Positions 14,101 to 28,138 of a stretch of DNA of 64,000 nt are shown one piece after another. The DNA lies in the NCBI RefSeq assembly GCF_003945595.2, contig NW_024104378.1, positions 861,489 through 925,488 on the forward strand, in the 5' to 3' direction. Positions within the stretch are counted from its first letter, which is position 1. Each line of letters begins with the position of its first letter. The notes below the pieces were generated by a model. That model saw only the letters and a program-made list of their open reading frames with translations. It did no database searches and was not told the DNA's origin. This DNA is from Pipra filicauda (lineage: Eukaryota; Chordata; Aves; Passeriformes; Pipridae). Both the position numbers and the translations under genes were made by a program.

Positions 14101-17100
14101 TTTTGGCTTGTTCAGGCCTTTTAAATGGAAATAAATTCTTCAACCTCTCGTATCAATGACAGAGCACTTACCAGCCTAAATATCTCATAAATGTATAGCT
14201 TGTGTTAAATCGCCCTCTAGAGGACACAAAATAGAGGCAACAGAATGAAGAGCTGGAAACCAATTTTAACAAATTTTTTTAAAAGCAACAATAGTACCAC
14301 AGTAGTGCCTTGCTGTTCTTTCAATAAATCAGGAGGGAAATTTCACTGTACAATCACCCTTTGTTCCATTTTGCTGAAGGGCATAAAAATCATGTACTAC
14401 AAAATAAAAGTGTGTTGTAGTTTCAAGATGACGAGGCAGATCTTCATGGATCAAAGGTGGAGTTCTGCTTTTCAGACAGGGAGCTGCATTCTTCCTTTGT
14501 AATGAAAAGATGCAGAGGAGAGCAGGATGAGTTTTTTAATTAGAAATGGATTGCTAGTGATGCAAATCAACTCTGTTGCTTCGGTCCCATTCAATTCCAA
14601 GATGGCACTTTAAAGCTTTACTTCTCATCATGCTTAATTGATAGGCTCTTGCAAAAAGAATCCCTAGAAAAAAATTCTTTAATTATTGCAGCCCTTTGCT
14701 CTTGCAACAAGAATTTGATAGATGCCTATAAGTTTTCCATTTTATGGAAAGTTGTCTTTAAATTTGAATGGTTATATCCCTTACCTGGACCTTTTCACCC
14801 TTACCAAGCCTGCCTGCCTATATCAAAAAGAAACAAAGAGCATTATTTATCTTAGGGGTAAAACGTGTGATAAGGGTCATCTGCTTTCAGCAAAAAAGAT
14901 AAGTAGCCAATCAAAGAATTTTAGCCTTCTGTCACACTAGTGAAAATGTAACATGAAAGAGCAAGTATTCGGGTGAATGAAGGTGGGGGGAAAAAAAAAA
15001 AGGAGAATTTAAAAGGTCAGGTATCTGGAGGAAAATTCATCCCTACTGAAAGTTTACTGTTATGAAGTTTTATAGGAGATGAATTTGGCTCCTTCTTTTG
15101 GGAAGCCATAAGGAGTTATATTATCACATAAGGTAAAACAATGCATTAGTCATTATTTATTATATATATTTAAGAAACCTCTTAATCCTTTAACATAGTA
15201 TTCGGGGTGGGGAGGGGGGGGGAGAAAAACAATTCCAGTCATTCCGGTCACTATAGCTGCAAAAATATGCAAACCACGGCTACTTTACCAAAATAACAGT
15301 GACAACATTTCTGTAGATTGCAAATGAAAAGACTGAAAAATGAGAGGAAGTTGGAGAACCAAAGGTCTCTGATATGATATAGCAACATGAGAAATTTCCT
15401 GGATCACAGTGATACCTTCCCTGGGCACCTGCCCTACCTCTCTGATGGATATTGCTGGCCCCAAGGTAGGGAAATCTGATGCACTATTAATTAGTTTCCA
15501 AATTGCTGTAAGTTTCCATATTCAAGTAAGGTGATTCCTCTTTCAACGCACCTTAACATAATAAGGTGAAAGCACATATCAGTCAGCTCCCTCAGTATTC
15601 ATGGGTACATCCCTTCAGGGCCCTACGTATGTCCAGTTTGCTTTAGTATTTTCCATCCTGATCATTATCCACCAAAGAGAAGACAACCTTGCTCCAGACT
15701 TTTCCCCTGATCTCTGCAGCCTGAGGTTAGTTGCAGCTATGCTGTTATGCTGTCCCTTTATTTGGGAACAAAGACCTGTTTTAAATTGCCTCCCTCCCCC
15801 ACCTATGTGAGGAGAGGAATATATCATCTTGAAACTTATAACACTAATTCTAACTATAACTCCAGAGTCCACAGTGTGTTCTGAAATAAACTTATTTTTG
15901 TAATTACTCCAGTCCTAAGACCCACAGTAACAAAGGGCAGTTGACATCTACATACCTATACCTAAGTATTTATAAATGCTTGAGAGCATATAAACAATAC
16001 AGAAAGAGAAACGTAGCGAGAATGTAATCCCATAAGTCTGGTGCACAAGACACACTTGTTCACATCACATCATGTTCTTATGATGCATGAGAATTGCACA
16101 GTAATTTGATGGGTGCATTTCTAGAATTGTATATAGTATCTCTCTGCTGCCTCTACAGATTACAGATAGGGACAGTGTATTAGTATGGGCATGAGAAAAA
16201 TGAGTTAAGGCATTCATTTGACAAAGAACTAAAATAGAACCATAATATCAAATCAATGTAAGCTCCTGTAGAAAATGCATAGTAAAAATGTTATCAATTT
16301 AGGCTGACTCATGACTTTGCTGTAAAGCTTTCAAGTTTCCACACAGGCTGATTTGAGCAAGAACGTCATATTACGAAAATGGAGCTTAGCTTTATTTGAG
16401 ACATTTCATCCAGCGTTCTCCTTTTAGGAACACATTTGTTGGTGCCTATCATTCTGCAAAATGAGCACCCTTCAAAATGTTTCACAAGCTGCAGGTTCTT
16501 TCAATGGGTTTGAGTAGAAGCAGTTCTATCATGGCCACTCATTGCCATCCTCCATGTGCTCACGAGGTTCTAAGAGATCATTTAATGTATTAATATTTAG
16601 CATTATTTAAATTCTCTCAATAAGTAACCAAAAGAGTGCCATTACCTTCATGAACTGTGAAAAAAAGTGAAATTTTGGGGGAGAATATGGGGGATCTGGA
16701 GTTATTGTAATGAGAAAGAACTGGCTTTGTTGGGTAGAAATTTGCAGAAAATAAGGCTTCAATCATTCCACTTGCTGTGATGAAGAATCTCATCCTGTGC
16801 TTCTAGCTCCTGTCATTTTCTGTCAGCCTCAAAAATACAGATGTAAGAGGCACATCTATTTGTTGGTGCAGTTCTATGACCACAACAAGGTGATCAAAAG
16901 GCACAGCACCACTGAATGGGTGTCCCTGTGCCCCCATGCACTTCTACTACATCAGGTTCAGTAGGGATGAGCTGAGTTTGCTTGCTGATCTGATTAGAAA
17001 CTAATCCCACTGAAGTCTTAGTTGAGGCATGCCTGAAGCACTGCTTGAGCTGATACAAGAGCAGCGATGGGAACACGCACCGAGGTAGCTGGGACAATAA

Positions 17101-18477
17101 CACCCTGCAATTAGACTGCCTTTAGTCAATCATGAAACTGCAGGACTAATGTACAGAGAAAAAAACAACAGTTCTAAGCACCAAAGAGCTGCATTGCTCT
17201 TGTTCAGTGACTATGGGTAGAGATTTTAGTTCTTGAGCCGTGGAGTCTCCCATTTAAAACTGCTTCTCATCCTCTGGAAGAACTCTCTGAATTACAATAC
17301 CATAGGTCCTGCCTTGTGCTGAGCCAAGCACAAGAGTGAAGTTTGTCTGCTTGCATGAAACAAATACAGGTTGCTGCACTAACCAGGTATGACAATAATA
17401 TATCTGTGAAAAGAAAATGATCTACTCAAATTAACTATATGCCAGTTTTTTCCTGACATCCTTTTAAGAATAATACTACACTGAGAGGACACCCTTAGAG
17501 CAACACAAAATGCAAGTACATAAGAAATCAAGATCTGAGGTTTGTTGTACATATCATTTCTATTTTTAGATGATGGTCCAATCCAAGGAGACTGTTTATC
17601 AACAAGATGATAGAATGTGTCTTGAAAGGGACAACACACATTTGTTACTGTGGTACGGTGGGTCTGCTGTAAATCATGCAGACTAACAAACCAGCCAGCA
17701 GCAGTAGCTCATGCATACTGGGCATTTTTAAATGGGCGGAGTAAATCTCTTGTCAGAGATGTCAGAGATAAAACACACTTCATCACCTTTCCCCTTCACT
17801 GAGGGAAATCAGGAAGAACAATAACGGAATATTCATTTAGAGAAATGTCTCTGAAACAGATGTTGAAGGACTGATAACAGAAGATGTTTGCAGAGCATTT
17901 TATAAACAGCCTGTAGAATCACATGAGAAACTAACACATTATAGCTTGTAAGCCTATGCATACACTTAGCTCACATAGAATAAGTGTGAATTACTAAGTG
18001 CATTTCTTTCAATTTTTACTCTTCTCAACTGCATTCTCCCAGTGGCAGAAACATAAATACTATGCTATATTCCACTGCATTATGCCAATGCTATTGGTAG
18101 TATACCCTTATCTGTTCCATATCTTCACAGTAAAGTGTGAAATGACCTTGAGACATTGAGATTTTTCCTCTAGGTCTGTACCATCTCTCAGTCCTATCAT
18201 TTCTAGGGTAGCTCTGCACTGATAATGTACAAGAGTACTGTGAGAAGCTCCCTGCACTTCAGGCATACCTTCCACCACAAGAATATTATATTTATTTATG
18301 TTCTTTGTTACCCCTGTAACCAGTTTTGTCCAGGTCTGCACTTCTTTATCTGAGAAGTGTAGAACTGTTTATAGCTGTGGGGTCTCCAGTGACAGGGCAG
18401 TGCCCTATCTCTTATCATCCCTCTTTGCTGTGTCCCACAGACACCTGGTCAATTAGAGAAACTGCTTCATAGCTAGA
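8101..18477. other. Long intergenic desert segment
   Basis: More than 10 kb with no exon I can support. Small features include a heptamer repeat (gcattct three times) at about 10378-10398, A/G homopolymer stretches near 14984-15001 and 15204-15222, and a CTCF-like core on the minus strand near 14210-14225 (cctctagagggcga). Open frames are short and unrecognisable. Confidence 0.55.
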
Positions 18478-19440
18478 TGTTCTAGGTTCATGAGGATTCC
18501 CAAAATTACAAACACTGAGACATGAAGAGTATAAATAAAGCAATTTTATTCTGTTACTCGTGACAGCAATTAATACATACCAACCCCTGGATTTCTGAAA
18601 AGCCGCTGAGTAGGAGAAGGAGATGGAGCATGGTGCTTGACGGGAAGGGCAGGTAGGCCGTGCACCTTCAGGGTGTCCTCTGGATCAAAGCAGTGTACAT
18701 CTCATCCTCTTCATCCATCCAACCCAGAACCACTTCTTATATCCCCCTCATAGGTGTGGAATTTTCCAACTGCAACATCGGTTCAGGTGTGGCCAGGGTG
18801 CGAACTGAGATCACAGTTGCTTATGATACCAACTCCATGCCAACAATGGCTCTGTTGTTTTTCTTCCAGAAGTCAAGTTCCCACCAGTTAACCTAATCTA
18901 TTGTTTCTCTTTCCAAGGTTCAGTTCCCGTACTAATCTATTGTTCTTCTTTCCAAGGTTCAGTTCCCAACAGTGAAACTATACAATATTTTCCCATGCCA
19001 CATTGATGAGCACAACCACAGACCAACTATGGCAAGGCCTCAGATACAACTCAGGTCCCTGACACACTAGACCAAGTGAAACCAAGCTACAGGCATGCCA
19101 AGAAAAGCTCAGGCAGAGCAAGCCTGACAAACCACAGCCATGCTGCCTTGCAGATTCAACACAAAGATTATGGTCTGCTACCTGAGAACAGCAATCTTGT
19201 GCTGCAAGGACAAGGCTCTCAATTCTAGATCTGTATATCCTGAATCTGCCCTTCCTCTGAAAAAAAAAATAAAAATCATCCTTCTTTAGTAAGCAGATCA
19301 AGTCACCAGCATTTAACTTTTTTTTCTGGAAGTAACTCACTTGTTCCCTGCCTGCTGGTATCTTACCCAGCAACTCCCACCATATTGAGGATGATTGCAA
19401 TATGATCACCACCCGTCTGCAGCCACACAGGGGCTTCTAG
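18478..19440 (-). mobile_element. Possible old LTR retroelement fragment (minus strand)
   Basis: On the minus strand there is a TATA-like box (ggatataagaag, near 18735-18750). About 180 bp further along that strand comes a polyadenylation signal (gaataaaattgctttattta, near 18535-18555). This order and spacing resemble an LTR U3-R-U5. An internal 39-bp tandem repeat and a GC level above that of the flanks support a foreign origin. I cannot define matching termini or a target-site duplication, so the boundaries are rough and the class is uncertain. A 144-codon minus-strand frame (18978-19412) has no recognisable retroviral motif. Confidence 0.3.
18893..18967. repeat. 39-bp tandem repeat, two units
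   Basis: Unit 1 (18893-18928) and unit 2 (18932-18967) share ctaatctattgtt and ctttccaaggttcagttccc almost perfectly. Together they form a recent duplication inside the putative LTR. Confidence 0.9.
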
Positions 19441-21071
19441 GGCGAGCCAGCGTGCCTACACAGGGAGTCCCTTCCCGAGAAGCAGAATGAAAGAAGAGGA
19501 TCAGATCCTCATTCAATATCGATCAGCAGAACTTCACTGAGATTAATGACAATGAACTTATGACAGATGTGAGAACTATTAAAAATGCTTTTGTTTGTGT
19601 ACAGCAGGAATATTTACTTGTAATTCTACCTTCTAAGAATTCACTATTTGAATTCTTTGAATCATGTTTGAATTTACAACTGGACATAAAGGGCAGTTTT
19701 CTGGTCTCCTAGTCAGTGCTCAGGAAGGGAATAAGCTCCTACAGAACCAATGGTTTCATCCTTATTACCTACACATTTGCTGAGCAGAAACATGGTACCC
19801 TCTGAGCATTTGAAATCCTTATGGGAATCCTCAGTGCCTCGCACAGATCTAAGGAAGTAGGGAGGGGGAGAAGAGGGTTTTGAACAACACTACACAACTA
19901 AGTTCTTTGACATTGGGGATTTGAAACCACAGGTTTTCTGTTTTGAGTCAGGCATAAAAAAAGTCATTAAAAATGTTCAGCTAAAATGGCAAAATGTATG
20001 CAAACTTGTGACTCTTTCTGCCCTCAGATGACTCACCTCTTTCCTTCTCATAGTGCCCTGGTTACCGCTGTTTTGCCAAATAAGAAATTATCCACTCAGA
20101 TTAATAATTTTGTCACATCTAGGCATGCTAATTAATAACTCTGAGCTGCTATTACCTGCTCAATAGCCTTCATAGCCCAAACTGCAGTGTTGGGTGTCTC
20201 ACTTTGCTTACCTCCAGAGAACTGCATGAGGATGCTGGATGTATGTGGATCATGCCCACGCATATTAGAAGTCAGTGTTTAAATAGCTCATCGAACAACT
20301 TGATCTGTCATTAGAATGATGATATAAAGGCCTCAAAATTGTACATCCTTGATGTCAAGACCAAATTATTTTAAGCTGCAGCCTCACTCTTAAACTGCAG
20401 CTTCACAAAGAGACTGTGAGATGAGGCATGGCTTTATAGCCATTGCAGTAATATATGACTTAGCAATGCAAGATAATGAGTTTCATATTTTTGATTCTGA
20501 ACCACTGCTTTGGCAATGAAGCCTAATGTTGTTGCACTGGGGTCATGACAACTAAGCAACCAGACTTAGTTTACCTCTGCACCCAGACATTAGGGGGGTG
20601 AGGTGGAAAACAGTATCTTTCTCTGGGCAGTGAAATCTTAAACTGTTTTCTGTAGCAAGACTTCTACAAAAGAGGAAGGATAAATGTCCTTGCCCCCTTT
20701 TCAGACCGTATGGACAAGGTTTGGACTAGCAACTTTTTGAAGTAGAAAACTCCTTGGACTGAGGTGGGGACCTGGAAGACTGTAACCACTCTATGATTCT
20801 ACAAATGATGGACTGTAAGAGTGGCGGAATAAGGCTTAAAGGAGTAAGGCTTACCTCCCCACCCCATCCACATGCTTTCACTTTAGATTAATAGCCACTA
20901 AAAAATGCCACTGATACATTTATACAGCTAACAGCAAGCGTAGTGAAGGCTACATTGCCAGAAAAAGCACCAGTGTTTGGCTGCCTTAACCTGTGCATTC
21001 TGTGCATCCTGTCCACAGAGAAGCTCTCCCCTCTGCAAATACATTCTGCTTCCTGGGACCTCAAGGCACAT
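19441..21071. other. Intergenic, no gene seen
   Basis: AT-rich sequence. A weak CR1-like remnant (tctatgattct, near 20790-20800) may be present, but nothing else is supported. Confidence 0.5.
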
Positions 21072-21232
21072 GGAATCAGAACGGTTTGGGTTGGAAGGAA
21101 ACTTAATGATCATATAGCTCCAAATCCCTGTTGTGGGCAGGGACACCCTTCACTAGACCAGGTCACTCTGAGCCCCATCCAACCTAGCCTTGAACACTTC
21201 CAGGAAGGAGACATCCACAGCTTCTCTGGGGA
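21072..21232 (-). mobile_element. CR1 LINE 3' end (minus strand)
   Basis: Antisense CR1 3' end: ggaatcagaacggtttgggttggaagg, then gggcagggacacccttcactagaccaggt, ccatccaacctagccttgaacacttcc and acatccacagcttctctggg. It is truncated after about 160 bp. Confidence 0.93.
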
Positions 21233-21769
21233 TGGGCTGATTTCTCTGCATGTGTAGCAATCCACTGGCTGTGGAGAAAACCTGGCAGATACCGCCAGTT
21301 CTCTGGCAACTTTGGCCTGTTAAAGGACTTACTGCAGATAAATCCATAAAGACAGATTAATAGCCCTGCCATGGGAAACCTGCAGGCCAGGTTAAAAACT
21401 TAAATTAATTAATTGATAGGAGAACATTTTTATATTTTTTTTGCAAATGTTTTATTTTTCTCTTATGCAGAATTGCCTAACCTTTCTAAGTATATTTTAA
21501 GATTGCAATAATGATATCTATTAAAAAAAGCTACAAACTCTGGTGCATATTAATGTATGTTAATTTTTTATGAGCTTGATAAGTATTTCAGTTAAAATGC
21601 CTGGCATTTGAAACATAAGAGGGGATAAACACAATGTACTAAAATCCCTCTGGCATTAAAAATTTTATTATCTATGGATCTATTTAAGTTAATAGGAGTT
21701 TTGGCTGAGTTACAAATGAGTAAAGGTTGTAGTCATAACTATTTAGATACAAAAGTAACCACGGTGGTA

Positions 21770-21835
21770 GCGGATCAAGGGTTGGACTTGATGATCTCAG
21801 AGGTCCTTTCCAACCCGGCTGATTCTATGATTCTG
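21770..21835 (+). mobile_element. CR1 LINE 3' terminal fragment (plus strand)
   Basis: The sequence ggttggacttgatgatctcagaggtcctttccaaccc followed by gattctatgattctg is the canonical CR1 3' terminus in sense orientation. It lies 540 bp from an opposite-strand copy. Part of a 106-codon plus-strand frame (21674-21994) is simply this CR1 tail. Confidence 0.93.
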
Positions 21836-22329
21836 ATGGTAACCGAGGATGACAGAAAGCCTGTACACGCATTTGGAATGTTAAATGTCGCATCAAGAGT
21901 GACAAAATATTTTAACGATGAAATAAGACAAAAAAATCACAGCAAGCTGGGCCTCTTCTATATTGCTTATTCTGAAGTAACTTCTAAAATTTGAAGTGTC
22001 TCTGCATAACCTCAAACTGACAACAGAACCTTACTTAATCAAGCACTTCTCCCTCAGCTTCTGAGTGGGTAAATCAAAAGTTACAGTTGGCAATAAAGGC
22101 TATTTAACTTCTATTCCATATTCTTTGTACTTCTGTGGATGCCTGGGAAGCTGAAATTGTCTATAACTCCCATCAACAAACTCTAACACTGCCCAGGGGA
22201 GATCTCAGGCAATAGTTTTATCCCATACTGTCTTCCCCATAGCCTTGTCGTGGCAGAAAGACAGGGAAGACCTGTCTTTCACAGCAAATGCCAACAACCA
22301 ACAGGTCTTTGTGAAGCAATAACCTAAAA

Positions 22330-22490
22330 TGAGCTAGATATACATCATATATCACAAACTTACATACTATATGAACATATTGTGTATAGATAGATAGATA
22401 CACATAGGTATACATGTTATGCAGTGTGTAAATATATGATGTATAATACACTGTATATAATATAGCATAAAGTATACACTATATTTTGCT
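22330..22490. repeat. AT-rich simple-sequence tract (TATA/GATA-like)
   Basis: Low-complexity sequence dominated by tata, atac and the run tagatagatagata at 22386-22399. Short open frames here (22218-22451) are compositional artefacts. Confidence 0.75.
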
Positions 22491-23757
22491 AATCAGTATT
22501 ATGAGATTTCTGAACACTGACATTGGTATAAAAATGTTCCAAGTTTCTTTGACTGCCGACAACACTCCACCATTCATTATCCACTTTCTTGGGCAAGACC
22601 AAGAATATTAAATAAGATACAAAAACTTACAAACCTTTATTTTACGTTACTCCCGAATCAATGTCGCTCACTTTTTCTACCCACTATTAAATTTGTTTTT
22701 TGGACTAGCTTTTATTTCTAAAACAGTGCTCTTCATCAAGGCAGGGGTCCAATGGAAATGCACTAATCATACCCTAAACCCAAGAGCTGCACCTCTTCTG
22801 TTGGTTTCACCTGTTAACTTTGTAGCTGTGCCTGAAAACCCTGACCAGTTATTCAGCATGGTGTGTATTCATCAGAAACCAGTATTGCATACTACTCAGT
22901 GTGGGACTGCATGCTATATCTGAACTGATTTTTTGTGAAATTGTCCAGTATCTGTTTGGCCAGTAAGGTCCATTGACAGTACTGTAGGCACTTTTCTCAT
23001 GTGAAAGTCAAATCTTTCATGCGTACTTTTGTATTTGAATTATGATATTCTACAAATTCTGATTAAGACAGATATATATGAATGCTGTACAACTACAGTA
23101 ACAATTAAGAAACATTTGCATATTTTTAACTAATGGTTTTATGTTAAAGTCCCTTTTTTTACCCCTTAGTGTCCAAATGTAGTAGTTTTTTGTTGAAGAC
23201 AGATTTTAAAAGCACTAAAATCCGTAAAGACTGGGGAACAGGATAGAATAAATGGCCAAGCTTAAAGACCATACAATTGTATAGTTGTATTTTTTGAGAG
23301 AAATTTCTGCTCAGCAGCATTTTGGGGATGCTTTGCTTGGAATTTCAGAATCTTTTCAGATACTCTTCCTTTGCTGGTGATCTCTGGCAGCAGATGGCTA
23401 GAGCACTGACTCTTATTTTTAGGAATATATATGCTAAACCAAATTAGTCTGTTGTCTCCATTCTGGTATTTCTCAGTGACGTAAGTTTTGATTAAAAGTC
23501 TAGTAAAGTCAGTTGAAGGACTTCTAATACCAGCAGATTCTGTGTGAATATATTTGTAAACTGAAACATTTCTATCTCTTCTCCTTCTGCCCCATTCTCA
23601 TACTACACAAATAACGTGAAGTAGGTTTCCATTTCATTAGTGAGAATTATTGTTGCAGATTTTGTTTACAGCCATTGTTTCACGATCTCCCAAGTAATTC
23701 TTCTTGCTGATTTTCCTCCTTGCATTAGTCCTCAACTCTCTGTACAGCCAGTCAAAT
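22491..23757. other. Intergenic, no gene seen
   Basis: AT-rich sequence with nothing recognisable beyond short open frames. Confidence 0.5.
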
Positions 23758-23796
23758 AATCTGCATTATTTGCAGATTATAATCTGCATTATTTAC
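23758..23796. repeat. Short hairpin plus direct repeat
   Basis: aatctgca (23758-23765), a 5-nt loop and tgcagatt (23771-23778) form a perfect 8-bp inverted repeat. The arm and loop (taatctgcattattt) are then repeated directly at about 23780-23794. The hairpin is short and is probably a replication-slippage product. Confidence 0.7.
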
Positions 23797-26700
23797 GGTT
23801 TCAGTGCTGCTTGAAGGAAGTTACTCTGTCACTAACCATGGTAGGTTGCTCTGGGCAGGCAGCCTTCCAAGTGTCTGGAATTATATTTGACTCATGTTTT
23901 CAAGCGTGGATGAGATTCAGGATTATTAATTTATCCCTCTCAGGACCTATCTTCAGAACCTTTTTAAGCTACCATCTGTAAACGCTATAAGCAAATAATG
24001 TTTTTTACTTGTTAATATGATTTAAACACACATTTTTGATGTAAGGCATTTCACAGGTTTTCTCCTTGGACATTGTTTTCTGCACTGTTTAAACAATTCA
24101 AAACTGAAGTCTAGACACAGAGAGCAGTTTAACTCTTTATTGCTAAAGCTTAGTCGATAAATGAAAGTTACTGACTCTACATTGTCCAGACTGGCTACCT
24201 CTGGACAGCACTGGCCTATACGCATCCCCATGCTGCCTCCAGTGCCACAGGACTCTCCTCGTGCACTGCAGCATGTCCTGCGCACTGGTAGCTGCCTGCA
24301 CAAAATGCAAACTTTTCCTTACACAACTCAAGACATGCCCAAACTTTGCCATGCATAAGAATGAGCATTTATAGGAAAAAAACTCAAACCTGTGGGAGGG
24401 TCACTAGCACTTCAAATTGATTTCTTCTGTTTTAATAATCACTATTGACCCTTACTGGGGGCACAATTTCCTGGGGCTGGCAGAAGTGGCCTTCTGTAGA
24501 GCAGCCAGCCTCTTCAATATGGTTCATTAACATAGTTAAAAGTCAACTTTTATGATTATCATTTCAGAAACTTTGATACCTATAAATCATTTATGATTAC
24601 TGAGGAGAAGGTCATGCTTAAAAATTAAATAAGCCCTTTCACACAAAAGAATCTGTTACTACTTCATTTGTTTCAGGCAAAATGCACATTTTTTTAAACC
24701 GGATTTCTTTGAAGAGCCAGTTGACAACTGATAATTCAGTTAGATTCAATATTTTTCTAAGAAGTTACTTTACAAACACTTTTCCTGGTTTTAATCTTTT
24801 CAAACTATACTTAACTGTCTGCTTTATGAATAGTCAGTATAAGTTTATGGATCTGCTGGGCCATAAAATAAAGAAGCAGTGCCACAAAGACAAAATGCAA
24901 TGCAGTGCTCCACAGCCCATACTCACATGCTTTTTAATGCCAGCACTCTCCATACTTCTTATTTTAGTACTTTGCACTTCTACTCCCTCAAATTTTCCCC
25001 CAGAGTGCTGTACTGTATGGTGCTGGTCCTTCTTCTGTTCCTTGCTTTCAGCATCTCGAATCAAAACTGCTGTGAAAGAGAGACATCAGACCTCTTGGCC
25101 AAGGGTAAATTAAGAAATTGGTGGTGAAGTTCATAACGACCAAAATAATCATAAGGGTAAGAAGAAGAGGAAAGAAGTGTTGGGGAAGATCACCAAGCAT
25201 ATCTGGACAAGAATCACATATGCAAATCTGCCATCTCCCACTGGGGACTGCCAGGCCTCCCTCCTTCCACTCCACTCCTTATTCCACTGCCTGGCATTTT
25301 CTGTCTCGTACAGGAAACAGAGACTAGTAATAGACTTCACTGGGAGGGGACTGCTAAGTGAAAATGAAAAGCAGATCTCATTTACACAAAATAGGATGGA
25401 AAATCACCTTACAGAAAGAATGTGAAGAGGCTAAAAATGCAGTTAAAATTCCTTTCCCCATGGAAAAGTTTTAGACAATACCAAATAACTCTCTCCGCGT
25501 GAAGGAAATATAAGCATGTAGCAGAGTGGACTTCAGGGTTTGTAGATTTATATTTCTCTTTAAAGAGTAATTACTTGTGGGTTTTATTTGTATTTTAAAA
25601 TGAACAGAAAGTTCTGTTTTACAAGCCTAGCTTTTCTGTTACTGTGCTGAACAATATTAAAATAATAAAATAATAATTAAAAAATATTAAAAGCTGTTAA
25701 AACCTTTCTGAGCGATCAAATGAGACTTTGATCCCTACAGCTGAGAGGCCCTTGAGTAGGCTTAAAAGTAAGCATTTATTTTTGTGTGACTAGAGTGTGC
25801 AAAGCCTTGATAGCATAACACACTAAGCAGACAAGAGTGAGTGGATGAGGGAAACTTATGTGAAGGGGGCGCTGACATTCTACTTCAAGACGTGTAAGCA
25901 TTGGCAAATGTAACAACTTTAAATCTCATTACCCCTTTCTGTAGTTTCTCTTAGTGAATTTTTTATTGTAGACAAAAGAAGTAATCTCTGTTTCCATGAA
26001 ATAATGCACCTTAAATCTCAACAAGCAGTCTGTAGTTCCCCAGTTTCAGTGTGATTCTGCTTACAAGGACATATGAGGTTTGTTTCTACTTCATTGAGAT
26101 CAGGATTAAATTCAATTTTTTCTCTATACATTCTTATTTGGAGAAAGCATCAAACCAAGACCACATTTCTTGAATATGGCCTATAAACGCGTGACCTATA
26201 AATGCTTATAAGTGCATAGTGTTGTATTATCAAGGCATGTGCAAAAGATTAGCTGTAAATCTGTGTTGTTCCATTAAAAATGTCCTTTTACAAGTGCTGC
26301 AAAGCACTGAGGAGTGAGGTGGGAGTGCCCTCTTGTGTTTACAGAGAAACAGTCTTAATGGTCATCCTGTTCAAAATCATAAAGTGGGGAAAATTTATCC
26401 ACTCAAGCATCCGTCTCCCAGGCTGGTTGTGGGTCAGGTGTCTATGCAAACTTCATATAAAGAAAGACTTTTGCAGCATCCAAAGTGAAGTCCTGATGCA
26501 AAATCACATCTATTAAAATTAATATACTGGCACAGTAGCTAAGGTAGTTACATTTTCCTGCACCTTTGCTATTTAAAAAAAAACCAAACTTGTATATGTT
26601 TTAATATGAATACTATGAGTAAAATAATATGTATGCCTATTTTATTGTCTTACTTTATCAAAGAAAACATTCCAAGCAGTTAAAGGAGCTTCCATGTACT

Positions 26701-27669
26701 ATCAACTTCAAAGGGAGTGCCTCTTTCTTACCCAGAGATCTGTACTTATCATATCCAGATTCAATTCCAGATACTGGAATGCAGTTTTACAACATCTATT
26801 TTGTTGTAATACTTCACACGGTACGTGATTTTAAAAAGAGCGAAGTGAGTATGTGTTGTTTTTCCTGATTCTGTAAGAAAGGCTCTTAAAGATAGCAATA
26901 TTAAGAATAGTTCTGGTAAAAGTAATCAAATAGCCTTGTCTTCTCCAAGAACCAAAGGAAGCCTCTTGTTAAGGAAAGTGAAGATATATTTCCTATTTAA
27001 AAGTGGATTTGACTCTCAATTTGCCAAGGCCATATAAATATGACATAAAAGCCTCATTTTCCCTGTGCCAGTTTAATTAATGAAGTGATTACAAACGATA
27101 TTAATAAACAGCCGTGATGTAAATCTATGAGAAGAACATTAAACAGTAGGTTGCTCTTCTCCCATCTTGCTACAGTACTTCCACTTCAATGCTTTCATCT
27201 CACCCGAGTCTGTTCATTTCATCTCTTAAGAGTGAGCAAAAGCCAGTAAGATAAAGAGCAACTACATAGCAATTAAATAAAACATATTATCTTCCAGAAA
27301 TATGCTGTTTATATAGAATAACATAGAGGAGATTTAACAAGAGAGAAAGATGATGTTCCCAACTACTAACAAAGACTCAGATTGAAATTTCCCTCAAGTA
27401 TTTTTGGGCATACTGAAATGCTGCAGTAGTTCAAGATAATAATGAGCGCTTCTGTTAAACAATAAGATAGTTACAATTATGTACTCCTAGAGACAGTACA
27501 CAGAATTTCCTTTGCAAACAGACGGAAAATCAGTCAATTTAACTTAAAGTATTAATATTAATTCGTTTGATTGTCTTAATACATGTTAATACAACTTGAT
27601 AGTTTCTTCAAAGTAACCAAGTGCAGAGGGTTTGAGATTTTTTCTTGTATAGTTGACAACGGTCTAGTT
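23797..27669. other. Intergenic, no gene seen
   Basis: AT-rich sequence without supported genes. Overlapping open frames at 24682-25425 on both strands have no recognisable family. An A/T-rich simple run lies at 25652-25692. Confidence 0.5.
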
Positions 27670-27748
27670 GACAAGGTGGTGTTAGGTCATAGGTTGGACT
27701 TGATCTCAGAGGTCTTTTCCAACCTTAATGATGCTGTGATTCCGTGAG
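27670..27748 (+). mobile_element. CR1 LINE 3' terminal fragment (plus strand)
   Basis: The sequence ggttggacttgatctcagaggtcttttccaacctta followed by atgctgtgattccgtgag is a CR1 3' end in sense orientation. It ends about 110 bp before the CpG island of the next gene. Confidence 0.9.
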
Positions 27749-28111
27749 AAACATATATTTTAAGTCTGAGAGGTGGATCTGCATCAGGTTGGTTCCTGCC
27801 CTCACTTTAAAAACTCACATAGAAATGCTCTCCGTTTCATGCAGAAAACGTGCAACGCAAAACGTGCGAACACGACCGGGATCGACAGCCAGGCTCAAGT
27901 GCCCCTTTCTCCTCTCGGCTCGGGGAACACGCCGTGCCCCGAGAGGCGGGAGGGCAGGGAAGGCGAGGCACCCACTGCCGCGCCGCCCGCACGGTCCGGG
28001 CACCCGCAGGTCATCCGACCCCTCCCCGCCAGCAAAGCGCGGCCCCGAGTCTCCTCCCCTCGTCTCGTGAGCGATGGGGCGTGGCTAGCCTCGTTCCCAT
28101 CCCGCGACGTA

Positions 28112-28119
28112 TATATAAG
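28112..28119 (+). promoter_or_regulatory. TATA box of the SNHG5 homologue
   Basis: tatataag lies 27-31 bases upstream of a pyrimidine tract that starts at 28139 (cctcctttttccc). The combination of a TATA box and a 5'TOP start is typical of snoRNA host genes and translation-machinery genes. Confidence 0.85.
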
Positions 28120-28138
28120 GCTGGCGAAGGGGGTGGTG

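Noticed and set aside
21674..21994. 106-codon plus-strand frame as a gene
   Set aside because: Its middle is a CR1 3' end; the rest has no recognisable protein similarity.
1..27669. HTR1E or another protein-coding neighbour in the left part
   Set aside because: HTR1E would appear as a single long seven-transmembrane frame; none is present, and all frames are short or unrecognisable.
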